Shown here: one piece after another, positions 43,701 through 55,700 of the stretch
How the letters are laid out: each line of letters begins with the position of its first letter
Numbering within the stretch: position 1 is the stretch's first letter
NCBI GenBank assembly: GCA_026826555.1
Contig: JAKSZT010054396.1
Location: forward strand, 17,782,581 to 17,846,580
Source of the DNA: Tolypeutes matacus
Taxonomy: Eukaryota > Chordata > Mammalia > Cingulata > Chlamyphoridae
Length of the DNA stretch: 64,000 nt
Reading direction: 5' to 3'
Program-made: the position numbers and the translations under genes
The notes under the pieces: generated by a model
The model's input: only the letters and a program-made list of their open reading frames with translations
What the model was told of the DNA's origin: nothing
The model's database searches: none

Positions 43701-46700
43701 AACACAAACACCTTGGAGGGAAAGAAAACATACTTCCTCCATGTCCTCATCAACATGGCCATGCAGGAAGAGGAATCCTGTGGGAATATCATGTTGTCTA
43801 CCAGACGGGAGATATAAACAACGTTGTAAAATCTGTTTAAGAAAACACCCAACAAATCAGCAAAAGGCAGATAGATTTGAATGCTCAATTAATAAGCCTG
43901 GCTCAGCTGCTAAGAAAGTGAGATGTGCTTTAATGGAATTTAGGATGCAACTTGTATCCCCTTTAAATGTAGGTATTTGTCATGTGTGTTAGTTTCTAGG
44001 GCTGCATCCAATCAAATACCCTTGATGGGGAGATCTTCATAGTAAGAGTTCAACCAATCCCCAAGGCTGAACAATAGCCTCTGCACCCAATTCAACAACT
44101 TCCAAACACTACTGTGTGGTAACATACCCCATCGGGATGGAAGAAAGTGCTAAGGAAGCAAGAGCTCCGTGGTACCCAAAGGATGCACTTGTCTCATCAG
44201 AACTTGAGTGACTGATTTCCCCAAGAGCTCACCTCTCCAGAGGTAGGCTGCACAGCTTTCAGCAAGTCTGATACTGCCCCAGCGAGGGTCCTTGCAGCTC
44301 TCAGCAAGTCCTCTCCACTGCCCACTTCATCGTCCATGAGGGCCGCCAACAGCTTCACGCCCTTGGACATCTCCGTCAGGTTGGAAGAAATAGTGGTGAT
44401 TGCACATCCCACAGCTGTGTAGTCAGTGTCTGCGGGGTCACCTGGGGGAGAAAAGGACCAGCACCATCAAAGGAGGTCAGTGAAGGCTGAAGACAGCCCA
44501 AGCTGGCAGGATGTAAGTGGTCCTGGGGAGAACTTTCAAAACCCCACATTGGCAAGAGCTTCCCACCTACCAACGTGAAGGAGTCAAAGGCACAAAGCAC
44601 TAACATGAGCACAATTAGATGGATTACTTTTCAAAGGGTTTTTTCCCTATGAGGTCTCATATATGGAAATATTGAACATGATTATGAACTAAATATATTG
44701 TGTAATCTCATGGAGTTAATAACGTGAATACGGGTCGCCATTAAATAGAATGAGGTTTGAGAATAAAAAGCTGAGGATTAACTTGTACAGAACTGGTAAA
44801 AAAGGTGTGTGTTAATCTTTGGAAATGAATACAAAAAGTGAAAGCACAACATAATGTTTGTAACCAGCAGTGCTATTATATGGGTATGACAGTGTTGAAA
44901 GGGAAAGTCTAAGGTCATGAAAATTACTAAAAGGAAAGCTAAACATGTAACATGGGACTGTATAGCATAGTAAAACCTCATGTGAAATATGAATATGGAT
45001 AATAGTGTATATATAAACCTTTCTTTGAAACTGAACAAATGTATGTTAATGCTGTAAGATGTTAATATCAATTAGAAGATATTAATATCAGACAAAAAAA
45101 CATTAGGCTAAGTGAAAGAAACCAGACACAAAGGACAGCATATTATATGACTCCATTTATATAAAATATAGATATAAATCAATTTATAAAGATGGAATTA
45201 GATTAGTGATTATGTCGGGCTGGGGAAGGAAAGAGAGATTGAGAGGTGGTTGCTAAGAGGTGTGGAGATTTTCTTTTTGGAGAAATGAAATTGTTCTAAA
45301 AATTTTTGTGGTGATGAATGCACAGCATTGTGATTAACTAAAAGCCACTGATTGTACACTTCAGATAGACTGCATGGCATGTGAATATATCTCAATAAAA
45401 CTGCTTTAAAAAAATAGAGATACTAAGCATGAACCTATTTAAAATTCCAAAGAAGTCTCAGCATCTCACAAGCCTTTTCATTAAGCCCCTATCAGCAGCT
45501 CAGGGAAGTCAATGCTGCTCCTGAAACACTGAAACACTGCACGGTAAAGCCAAAATATTTCCCGGCTTTCACTTCTCGACAGTAAGAAGCTGGGAGTCAT
45601 GCTATGCCAGAGCAGACCACTGCTGGACAAGATAAAAAAAGGTAGGTATGGTGGATCTGTTCATTCAAAAACATGATGAGACTGTAAGCTCCCAGAAGGG
45701 AGAAACTAGTCTTAATATACTTTGAAGAATGCCCAGCACATTGTTGAACAAGGAGAAGAGCTACATAAGTGCTTTTAAATGAGGATGCATGATGTAGCCA
45801 AAATGAAAAAAGATTTTCCCTACATTTCTCATGGGTCCGTGGGAGAAAATGCCTGAAGTACTCTGTTCCTAAAAATAGACTATCTTCTCATAATATGAAA
45901 AATCTGTTGTTTCAATCAGAGAATAATGATTTTTTTTTTTTTTTTTTTAAACAAAACCACGACACACCACAAATCTCTCTTTCAGGGACTTACCAGCTGT
46001 GAGGTTAACAACTGAAGCTGTGCCAGCCGTGATGGCATCAACTTGAGAGTGAATTTCATGTTTGGATTCATCAACTTTGTTCTGAACCCATACCCTAGAC
46101 GCCTGCAAAACCAGACAATTGCATCACACAATCAGCGCATGAGAATTACCCAGGAAATCAGAGAAGCCACATCATAAAATGAGACCAAGATTTTGGCTAC
46201 ACTTTTCCTCCTAGCCCAAAACAGACAAAGCCCCTAAGTCATATTAAACAACGTCCTTTTTTTTTTTTTTTTTTTTTTTTCACATTAGCTAAGCAACGTC
46301 CTTAACAGGCCTCTTGCCTGTTCATAGACATGGAATATTTCTTATAATAATTACTTTTTTCCCCACTTTAAGATGTTAAGGAGAAAACTTCTATGTGGCT
46401 TTACTTACATAAATTTGACTGGAAAAGAATGAGGAGAAAAATACTACCAACAATTTTGCTATTTTTTGTCTTGTTTTTTAGGGAAAAGAGTTAGAATTTG
46501 TGTGTTTCAGCTCACAAATACTCTCTGTCAATGCACGAAGCATCTCTTTTTTACAATATGAATCACTGTATAGATGTGGCTCCTTTCCTTGCAGGACTCA
46601 GAGGTCAAGACCCCTGTTCTGGATCCAGCTATGGCAGTTTGAATTTCCAAAAAGATACAGATTATGTCTGTAAACTGGTGTGTTCCTCTGGGTATGATAT

Positions 46701-49700
46701 CCTTTGATCGATTTAAATTCAAAGGTTTTAAGTTTACTTAATTAAATCAATTCAGGATTCAACCACATCAGTAGGGCATGGTTCAGGGTTGATTCCCCGC
46801 CCCCTTGGTGGGCTATATAAATGGACACTCACAGAAGAAGAAGAGGAGAGAACTTGGTCATTTCATTTCTGCCATGACAGATAGGAGAAGGCTCAAACAG
46901 CTAAAGCCCCAGGGAGAGCTGAGTCATTTGCCTGATAGTTTGCAGCTGAAAAGACCAGAGCCCTGAGCAGCTGAGAAGGCCCAGAAAGAAACGAGCCCTC
47001 CAAGCTACAGCTGAGATCGGAAGAAGCTGGGCCCATGGAGCCTTAAGAGGAAGAGGAAGGCTGAACCCTTGCAGAATTGGCAACCATCTTGCTTCAACAC
47101 ATGGCAACAGACTTTGGTGAGAAAGTAACTCTTATGGTACCTTGAGTTGGACTCTTTAGGGCCTTGTAACTGTAAGCTTTTACCCCAAATAACTACCCCT
47201 TATAAAAGCCAACAGATTTCTGATACTTTGCATCAGTACCCCTTTGGCTGCCTAATACACCAGCTTTGCCATTAACAAGTGGTATGACCTTGGGCAAATC
47301 ACAACAAGATTCAGAAACCAAAGTTTCTGTTTGGGGGAAACTCAGCTGTTTTTAAAAACCTTTCCAGCTCTTATACATTTGAACCTATAAATAGCAAACT
47401 CACATTTCTGGCATTTCAGAACTTCACCTATAAATGATCATCCTCATTGAAAACAATGACTCTGTAGTAATGTTAGGTGCTGATCTGTTTCCCAAAATAT
47501 CCAAAAAATATTAATCTATATTCAGGATATTTCTAGTATTAATGATATTTTATTGCTTTCTAATTCTCTGAAAATTGGTGAAACAGGAATGTTAAATCCA
47601 AATATTTTAAAAATCCATTGCACAGCTGAGTCTGCTATATATATTTTCATTCTGAAGCTCCCAAAAGATAAATGTTTAATGATTTCAGGTACTTGGGAAA
47701 AACAGCATGGAGGACACTAGCAACCTGTATATACACAAATATGCAAATGGAAATCATGGAATTCAGGTAGAATTTGGAGGGCAGCTATCCTGCTTGGAAA
47801 CAAGATGGGGCTACAAACTGCATCTTGATTCTCCCCTAATCATGGCAAGAAATCAATCCTACAGCAATGTTTTTAATGCTAGCTCGTCATTAGACTCACC
47901 AGAGGAGATTACAAAACGCTGATACTCAGGTCCCAACCCCCAATAATACTGATTTATTTAGCCTGAGATAGGGATCTAGGCATTTTTTTAAGCTCCTCAG
48001 GTGATTCTGAAGTGCAAAGCAGGGTTAAGAATGACAGTGCCAGTCAGTGCTTCTCAAACTTTAAGGTACACATGAAACTGCTGAGGACCTTGCTAAAGTG
48101 CCGTTCTGATTCAGTAGGTCTGGGGGTCAGGCCTAAGACTCTGCATCTCTAGTCAGCCAATGCTGCTGGCATGTGGGTAATTTGAATCATGAGCGGCTAG
48201 ATGATTTACTGTAGCAGCAGGTACATGAAATCCTCTTCACTAATTACCCTGCCCTGCTGCAAAGCTCAACAGTAATCCCCTGGTGCCCAGAGTGTGGTCC
48301 CCAGACAAGCAGCATCAGCATTACTGGAGAACTTGTTGGAACTGCATCAGACCTATTGAATAAAAAGTAAAATGGGGGTAGGGTGGTGTATTAGTCAGCC
48401 AAAGGAGTGCTGATGCAAAATACCAGAAATCTGTAGGCATTTATAAAGGGTATTTATTTGGAGTAGAAGCTTACAGTCACAAGGCCATAAAGTGTAAGTT
48501 ACTTCCCTCACCAAAGTCTGTTGCCACGTGTTAAAGCAAGATGGCTGCCAAGGTCTGCAAATGTTCGGGGTTCCCCTTCTTCTTAGGGCTCCATGGTCCC
48601 AGCTTCTTCCAATATCAGCTGAAGGCTAGGATGAGCCTCATCTCTCTCCCAAGGCTTGTTTCTCTCCAGGTTCAGCTGCTCTGCTTTTTCCACAAGGCCA
48701 GCTGTTAACCACCAGGCGAATGGCTCTTCTCTCTTCCTGGGGCCTCTGCTATGTCTAATGGAGCCTCCTCTCTTTCCTCACGTATCTGCTTCTCTGTGTT
48801 CTTCTCCTATGTGTTTACTTCCAGGGGCTCCAGCTCAAAACTCCAACCTCTCTTCTCTGTGGTGTGGTTTCTCTGTGGGTCCCCACCCACCAAGGAGGTA
48901 GGGACTCAATGTCCTACTGATGTGGCCAATCAAAGCCTTAATCATTATTTAATCAAGTAAAAGTGAAATCTCTGAATCCAATATCATCTAATATGCCCAA
49001 AGGAACAAACCAGTTTACAAACATAATCCAGTGTCTATTTTTGGAATTCATAAACAATATCAAACTACTACACCCCACCTTCTGAATTCCAAAAAGACAT
49101 TCCAATATTAAAAAAAAACTTATTTCAGTAGCAATACTAAGTACAAAACTATATCATAAATCGGGCATTCAATCTAACCCTTCTTTTACTAGATCCTTTC
49201 TTGCCTTGCTCTAATAAAAGGATAAACATTTGCATTACAATAAGAAGAAATTGTAATTCTCTACAATTGAATCCTCTACAATTCAGTAAACCTGCTGGGC
49301 ATATTTCATTCCATTTCAAAGTCTGAGACTCATTTTCAAGATGATGGTTTCTTTTCCATGGGGCCTTATGGGGACCCACCATTTCCACAGGCTTGCCCAA
49401 TGAACCTTTTTCTTGGTTCAACCCTCATCAAGCACCTGGGTGGAGACCAAGCTCCAGACATCATCCTCCAAGAGTGTCGGGTTGATTGCCACACTTTACC
49501 CAATCTTTGGGTTAGAGTCTTAACCCCCCTAGTACAGTGAAGTGAAGACAACATCCTCCCTAACATTTGGTATATAGGCCCAACCCTCTCAGAGCAATGA
49601 ATTGCTGACCTGGCCTTCCCTAATCCATGGGGGACAGGCCCGACCCTCTCAGACCAATGGGGCATCGACCTCAAACTTCCTATTCCCTGAGGAATGTGCT

Positions 49701-52700
49701 CCACCCTCTCTGTAACCTGGGGTGGCAAAACTCTCCCTGAACATCGGGTGGGAACATCCACCCTCTTCAACTGCTGGGGCAAACTCACTCTCTCTGTACA
49801 CATGGGTGGGCTTCCTCTCTTGGCCCAAAGTGATGTCTTAATTCCAGATCCCAGTTTCCATGGTTTTCCTTTTGAAGTCATTTCCCCTTCAATCTCTCCC
49901 TTCCATGTCCCTTTTAGTCCAAGCTCACTGTGGTTTTGTTCATACAGCTCTCTCAAAAAGTTTGTTGGTTTAGCATGCAAGAATGAGGGGTCCAAGCTAT
50001 CAGAAAATAAGACTGTCTACAAGTCTTTCCTAGGTAACTGCATCTTCAATCCTGATTTACAAGTTCTAAGTTTAGTTAAGTCCTCAAATGGGGCACAATC
50101 ATCTGGGGACTTGATTTCCAGAGGCTTGGAATTTCTGGAATCAGTTTCTGTTTTTTTTGTGCCCAATAGTTTAGCCCTCAGCCTATCTTTCTCATCGAGC
50201 ATTTTGCTATAAGCTGCAAGGAGAAGCCAAGCCACATTCCCTGAGTTTACTTTGGAAAGTTCTTCAGCTAAATACCCAGGCTTGCCATTTTCAAATTCTG
50301 CCTTCAGTAAAACATCAGGAGTTAATCTTGCTAAGTTCTCTGCAACTTTTAAAACATGGATCGCCTTTCCTCCAGTTTCCAATAACAGTTTCATCATTTA
50401 CTTCTAAGGCATCATAAAAAGTCTCTTCAAAGCACTCTAGGCCTTTTCTATCAAACATTTCACAATTCCTCCAAAAAATACCCCTTACCCATTTATAAAA
50501 CCATTCCAGCATTTTGGTAATTGCAAAAGCACTTCCCCACTCCTCAGTACCAAATTCTGTATTAGTCAACCAAAAGGGTACTGATGCAAAATACCAGAAA
50601 ACTTTGGGTTTCATAAAGGGTATTTATTTAGGGTAGAAGCTTATGGTTACCAGGCCATAAAGCATAAGTTACTTCCCTCACCAGTCTGTTGCCAAGTATT
50701 GGAGTGAGAAGGCTGTCGATGTCTGCAAGGGTTCAGGCTCCCTCTTCCTCTTGGCTTCATGGCCCCAGCTTCTTCCAACATCAGCTGTAGGCTGGGATAA
50801 GTCTAGTCTTTCTCCCAGGGTTCGTTTCTCTCCGGGCTCAGCTGCTCTAGTCTTTCCACAAGGTCAATGGTAGACTATCAGGCAAATGCCTCGTCTCTCT
50901 TCCCGGGGCCTCTGCCGTGTTTAATGGAGCTTTCTTTTTCCTCACGTATCTGCTTCTCTGTATGCTTACTTCCTGGGCTCCAACATTGAAAAACTCCAGC
51001 ATCAAAACTCCACTGTCTGCTCTGCCATGTGGTTTTCTCTATGAGTCCCTGCCCTCTTGGTCGGCGGGGACTCAATGTCCCACTGACGTGGCCCAATCAA
51101 AGCCTTAATCATTAAAAGTGAAACCTCTGAATCCAATACAACCTAATATGCCCAGAGGAACAAACCAGTTTACAAACATAATCCAATATTTATTTTTGGA
51201 ATTCATAAATAATGCCAAACTGCTACAGGTGGGGCTCAGCAATCTGTCTTAAGTCCTCCAGGTGGTTTTGGTGCATGCTCAAGTTTGAGAAAACACAAAA
51301 TAACAAAAGTAGTTAATACTTATTGAGCTCTTACCATGTGCCAGGCACAACAACCTGATTTGCAGATGAGAAAATGGAAGCTTCGAGAGGTTAAGTTGCT
51401 CAGCTTCACACAGCCAGTGAGCAGTGGAGCTGGGATTTGAACCTAGATCATGTGACCCCAGAGCCCCAGTTCCTATTCCTAGCCCTTGTGTAGTATTACC
51501 ACCAGCCAGGAAGACCCCATGGTTCTCTCCTCCTGCTAGTGCAACCTGGTGACAAAGACTCAATATCTTAAATTAAAACATGGGTCTCCACTTCATCAAG
51601 CTGGAGACAGGGACAGAATGTTCAATCAGGCGGAGCAGGTAACACTGTTTTCTGCAGAGACACTCTGAATGAAAAGTACGTGGACAATATTTACCATATC
51701 CTGGCCGAGAGGTGGCAGCGAGTCCAGCTCACTGAGGTCATCCTGGGCCTGCTGGACAGCATGCATGCTTGTGTTGATGGTCCCCATAAGGGCCTGCTGG
51801 GCTGAGGTCTGCAAAGACAGATGAACACAAGGCAGATCAGATCAGATCATGCCCTGGGCCCCACACAGCCCTCTAAACAAACACGGCAAAACTGAATTCA
51901 GGGATCAAGGCAAAGAAGCTCAGGGCCATTTCAACAACTGCCTGAACCACCTCCCATTTCAACTCCAGGGGCCAAAAATAGATATTTTGTTATATTCATG
52001 GAATGCTAAATGAGGGTTTTTGCAATAGAGGGATTATAATCAGAAGAGTGTAGAGGGCTTAATTAGCGAACAAGAATGTTCAAGAAGAGGTCTTGCAGGG
52101 CTGCTAAGGAGATTGAATCCTTGAGTTGTGAGGACAAAAGATTTCATGCACAGGAGACATGTGTGTGTTAAACTAGAACTCTTCTTGATAAATACTCAAG
52201 GATTCCATCCAAACTTAACAGTCAATACACTTCTTCAGAGTCAAATTACTTCTGAGCATTAAGGCTCTTTTTTTTTTTTTTTTTAAGATTTTTCATTTAT
52301 TTATTCATTTNNNNNNNNNNNNNNNNNNNNNNNNNNNNNNNNNNNNNNNNNNNNNNNNNNNNNNNNNNNNNNNNNNNNNNNNNNNNNNNNNNNNNNNNNN
52401 NNNNNNNNNNCCCCCCCCCCCCCCCCCCCCCGCTGCTTGTGCTCGCTGGGTCAGCCAACCACGCCGTGCGGGCAGGCCTGCCCTCACCAGGAGGCTCAGG
52501 GAACCAAACCCGGGGCCTCCCACATGGTAAACGGGAGCCCTACTGATTGAGCCACAGCCGCTTCCCCATTAAGGATCTTTAGCTTTCAAAAAGTTCTTGC
52601 CCAATAGCTCAGGATCCCTGAGGCAGGCAGAGAGAGGCACTGACAGACAGGCAGAAAGGGTGGAACGATTTGCTTGGGTGAAGTGTCTGGATCACTAAAG

Positions 52701-55700
52701 AATTGTCTATTCCTAGGACTCCCTGAGGGGTCACTGGGTCAGTTAACTTGAGGCTACAAAGGCAGGGGAGGACGGTTCTACCCTTACATCAGCAAGTTAC
52801 TCTGAGAGGGGACCAAGCCTTTTCCAGCCACTGAGGACACCTCTGATCCTCGACAGGGATTACCAGAGTCATGCTAACGAAGAGAATGCCTGCTGGGAGG
52901 CAGGCACTGGGAACGCACAGCTGAACAAGCATGTTTCTGACGGGAACCAGTCAGACCGTGGACGACACACAACCTATCGTATTATTGGGGCCCCTCCCTG
53001 TACATCAGAGGCTGAAGGCTGCCGAGCAGGGGAAATGCGCGGGGAGCCTCACCAGTGGGGGCATGTGGCCTCGGTGCATCTGCCCAACCGTGACCTGCTG
53101 CTGTGGCGAGGGCATGCTGCCAACGTTGAAGGTCTCGGGCCCACTGGAGCCTGAGCGCATCACTGCCGGCAGTGCCACCGAGCCGTGCTCTACCTTCCCG
53201 GTCCGGTTGAACTGCTGCTGCAAGATGGTGGACCTGTGGGCGAGAGGCAGTCTAGTCACCCCCATGGAGTGAAAAGTAAAGGTACTACAAATGTCACAAT
53301 TGTTCACTACTTCATGCTGTGGAGGACATACCCATGGGGAGTCTGGGGTGGGGTCTGTGTGTGTGTGTGTTGGGGGAGGTCGGTGTGCAGGGGCTTCTGT
53401 CTCAAGGTTCTTATAAGCCATCACCGATCACTTTCTGTCGCCCAGGGCAAGGCTCATGAGCCATGGGGAATGCCAGGCCACCAAGCCATGGACGTCTGGG
53501 GAAATAGTAAGCTCTGGCACTAGGGGTGGTGTTTGTGGGAGTTCCAGTAGAAGTCAGCTACATTTCAAAATCTCAGCCAGGAGAAGTAAAGGTCTAGATA
53601 GGGGCCACCCTGAACCATCCTTCCTGCTTGCCTTTGATTAGACCCCACAGTGACGCACTAGACATCAGTTAGGGGCGTATCCCAGCATTCTGGGCTTAGA
53701 CACTTAGCTGCTCCCATGGGAAGCTCAAGTGCAGCAGGGTCCTCGGAAGAGAACCCCCCACCCTGCCACATAGCACCTGCTTGCTAATTTCCATCTAATG
53801 GCCATTAATAATGTCAAGGAAGTAAGATGCTTTGCCAGAGGGTAGCAAGTACTTAAAATATGTCACATCAAGGTTGGGTCCAACTTGTGTATTAACAGGA
53901 AACAAAGACAAAGCACCTTTAGGGTGATATGAAGCAAATTGTGAGAAAGTAATGGAAAGGTGGAAGAGTTACAGAAATCATTACTATGGCTAAGCAAGCT
54001 CAATACACTAGAGTATGCTAGAACTTTCTGGCAGTGTACTATGGAAAACAGCATAAAATCTGAATCTGAGTCCTATATCTGCTACATGTGTGCATCTCAA
54101 CTAAATTCCATGAGCTTCAGTTCCCTCATCCATGAACTGGAGATAATAGCAGGCATACCTCTTACATAGTGGGATGTTGTTGGGATCAAATGAGACAGCA
54201 CATCAGATGCACACAGTAAAGTGTAGACAAAAAAAGTTATTACGACACTCTAGTTGACACAGAGAGGATGGCCACAAAGATTTCCAAACAAGTATCACTT
54301 ATTAGATGTTACTTAATTTTAATAAATTTCAGTTTCCTCGTCCATTAAAAGGGTCTAAATTGAGATGACTCTGAATTTAAAATAATAACAACAATGGTAT
54401 CAATAACTATATGCCAGGCATTGTTTTATAGGCTTTATGAGTAATTAGCCATCAAAACACAACCTATAAGGCAGGTGCAACATTATTTCTATTTTCTCGA
54501 ACAGATCACGAAGGCAGAGATTAAGTAACTTCCCCAAGACCATACAGTTAGTAAAAGGTAGATCTCATATTTGAACCCAGGAAGTTTGTCTCCAGAGCCC
54601 ATAACATGTGTGACAAGCACGGCATGTATTGGGTGCTCGCAAACAGTAACTCCTCCATGGGCTGGATGCTGAGTCCCCTTGCCCGAAAGGGCTGGAATCA
54701 CTCACTAGCTAAATGACATTCTCCAGCCTTTTGATAGTAATGACCCAGTTGGTGAAATTTAAATCAGAAATGAAGATCAGGACTCACAAATGCTCACTGC
54801 CTCTAAAGATGGAGTTAAACACCACAACTTCTTCAGTATCTCCCTGAAATCCCCAGCACCCCAAAAGACACCGATGCTGTTGGTCTGGAGCCCTCACTTG
54901 GAGTAGGAGTACCTGTCTGTCCCATCCACTATCATCTCCTCCTGCGGCAGACTTCAGTGACAGCCCCAGGGCTGGCAGGGGGAAACCTGCCCATCTGGGG
55001 AGAAGGCAATCTGGCAGCTCTCACAACAATACATACTTTTTTGGGGAAACGGACTCTTCTAACATAGTTGATTCCTCATCGCCCTCGAGTCCAAATCTAT
55101 CTTTACTTTGTTTCTGTTGGTAAAACAAGGTACAAAAGTGGAACTTAGCAGATCTTTCACATGGACTTTTTCAAAGACTTTTGAAGGGAGCCCATAAAAC
55201 ATTGAGTTTACCCAGCAATTCTTTTACTGGATATTTCATAAGTGATGGATGAACAAAAACAAAAATTGCAACAAAAAAAAGAAGTCCATTGTTTAATACA
55301 TATAATGTCTTCTATATTTATTGTATTGTATTCTGTATTGTATTTTTTAACATAGTTAAAATCAAGATGCACATATTAATGTTTTAGTAGATCTTGGTTA
55401 TTTGAGTAGGCTGTATTTTGAAACCTTAGCAAATCTGTTTGCATATAACTCCATTAAATTTGGTAAAATAAATATGAAAAATGCAAACAACATTTTCAGT
55501 CCTTCCATCTGGTTTCTACAGAGGCTGAGAAGCACAATGCACACACTGCTACCTGGAGAGGAAGATGCTGAGGGGTGGGCTAGACTCATTCACTAGCTAA
55601 ATGACATTCTCTTGCTCCTTACCTGGCAGTAAATGATAGAAATATGTGCTTCAGCAAAATCAGAAATCTTTGCAGGATTCTAGGTCAAGGAGTTCACGTC

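Larger units (their letters stand above)
48387..51227 (-). mobile_element. Complete two-LTR retroelement (ERVL-MaLR-like), degenerate
   Basis: Two direct LTRs (48387-49072 and 50558-51227) flank 1,485 bp. The 5' LTR is the right one, as the element lies on the minus strand. GGTGG is duplicated exactly at 48382-48386 and 51228-51232. Next to the 3' LTR is a purine-rich tract (AGAAGGTGGGG on the minus strand, 49073-49083). Next to the 5' LTR is a primer-site-like TTTGGTACTGAGGAGTGGGG. The short interior has a gag-like broken frame and no polymerase, as expected of a non-autonomous MaLR relative. The LTRs have visibly diverged from each other, so it is old. Confidence 0.85.
52268..52566 (-). mobile_element. 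Xenarthran tRNA-derived SINE, interrupted by an assembly gap
   Basis: On the minus strand the head 'ggaagcggctgtggctcaatcagtagggct' with 'ggaggccccgggtttggttccc' opens at 52566, and the poly-A tail (T run at 52268-52284) closes it. One hundred Ns and a 20-C run sit in its body. Complete head with A-box and B-box, less decayed than the SINEs at 4079 or 12668, so this is probably a young copy. Confidence 0.75.

Noticed and set aside
49366..49995. 209-codon minus-strand ORF as a host gene
   Set aside because: It lies wholly inside the LTR element and consists mainly of the 60-bp repeat; kept only as a repeat finding.
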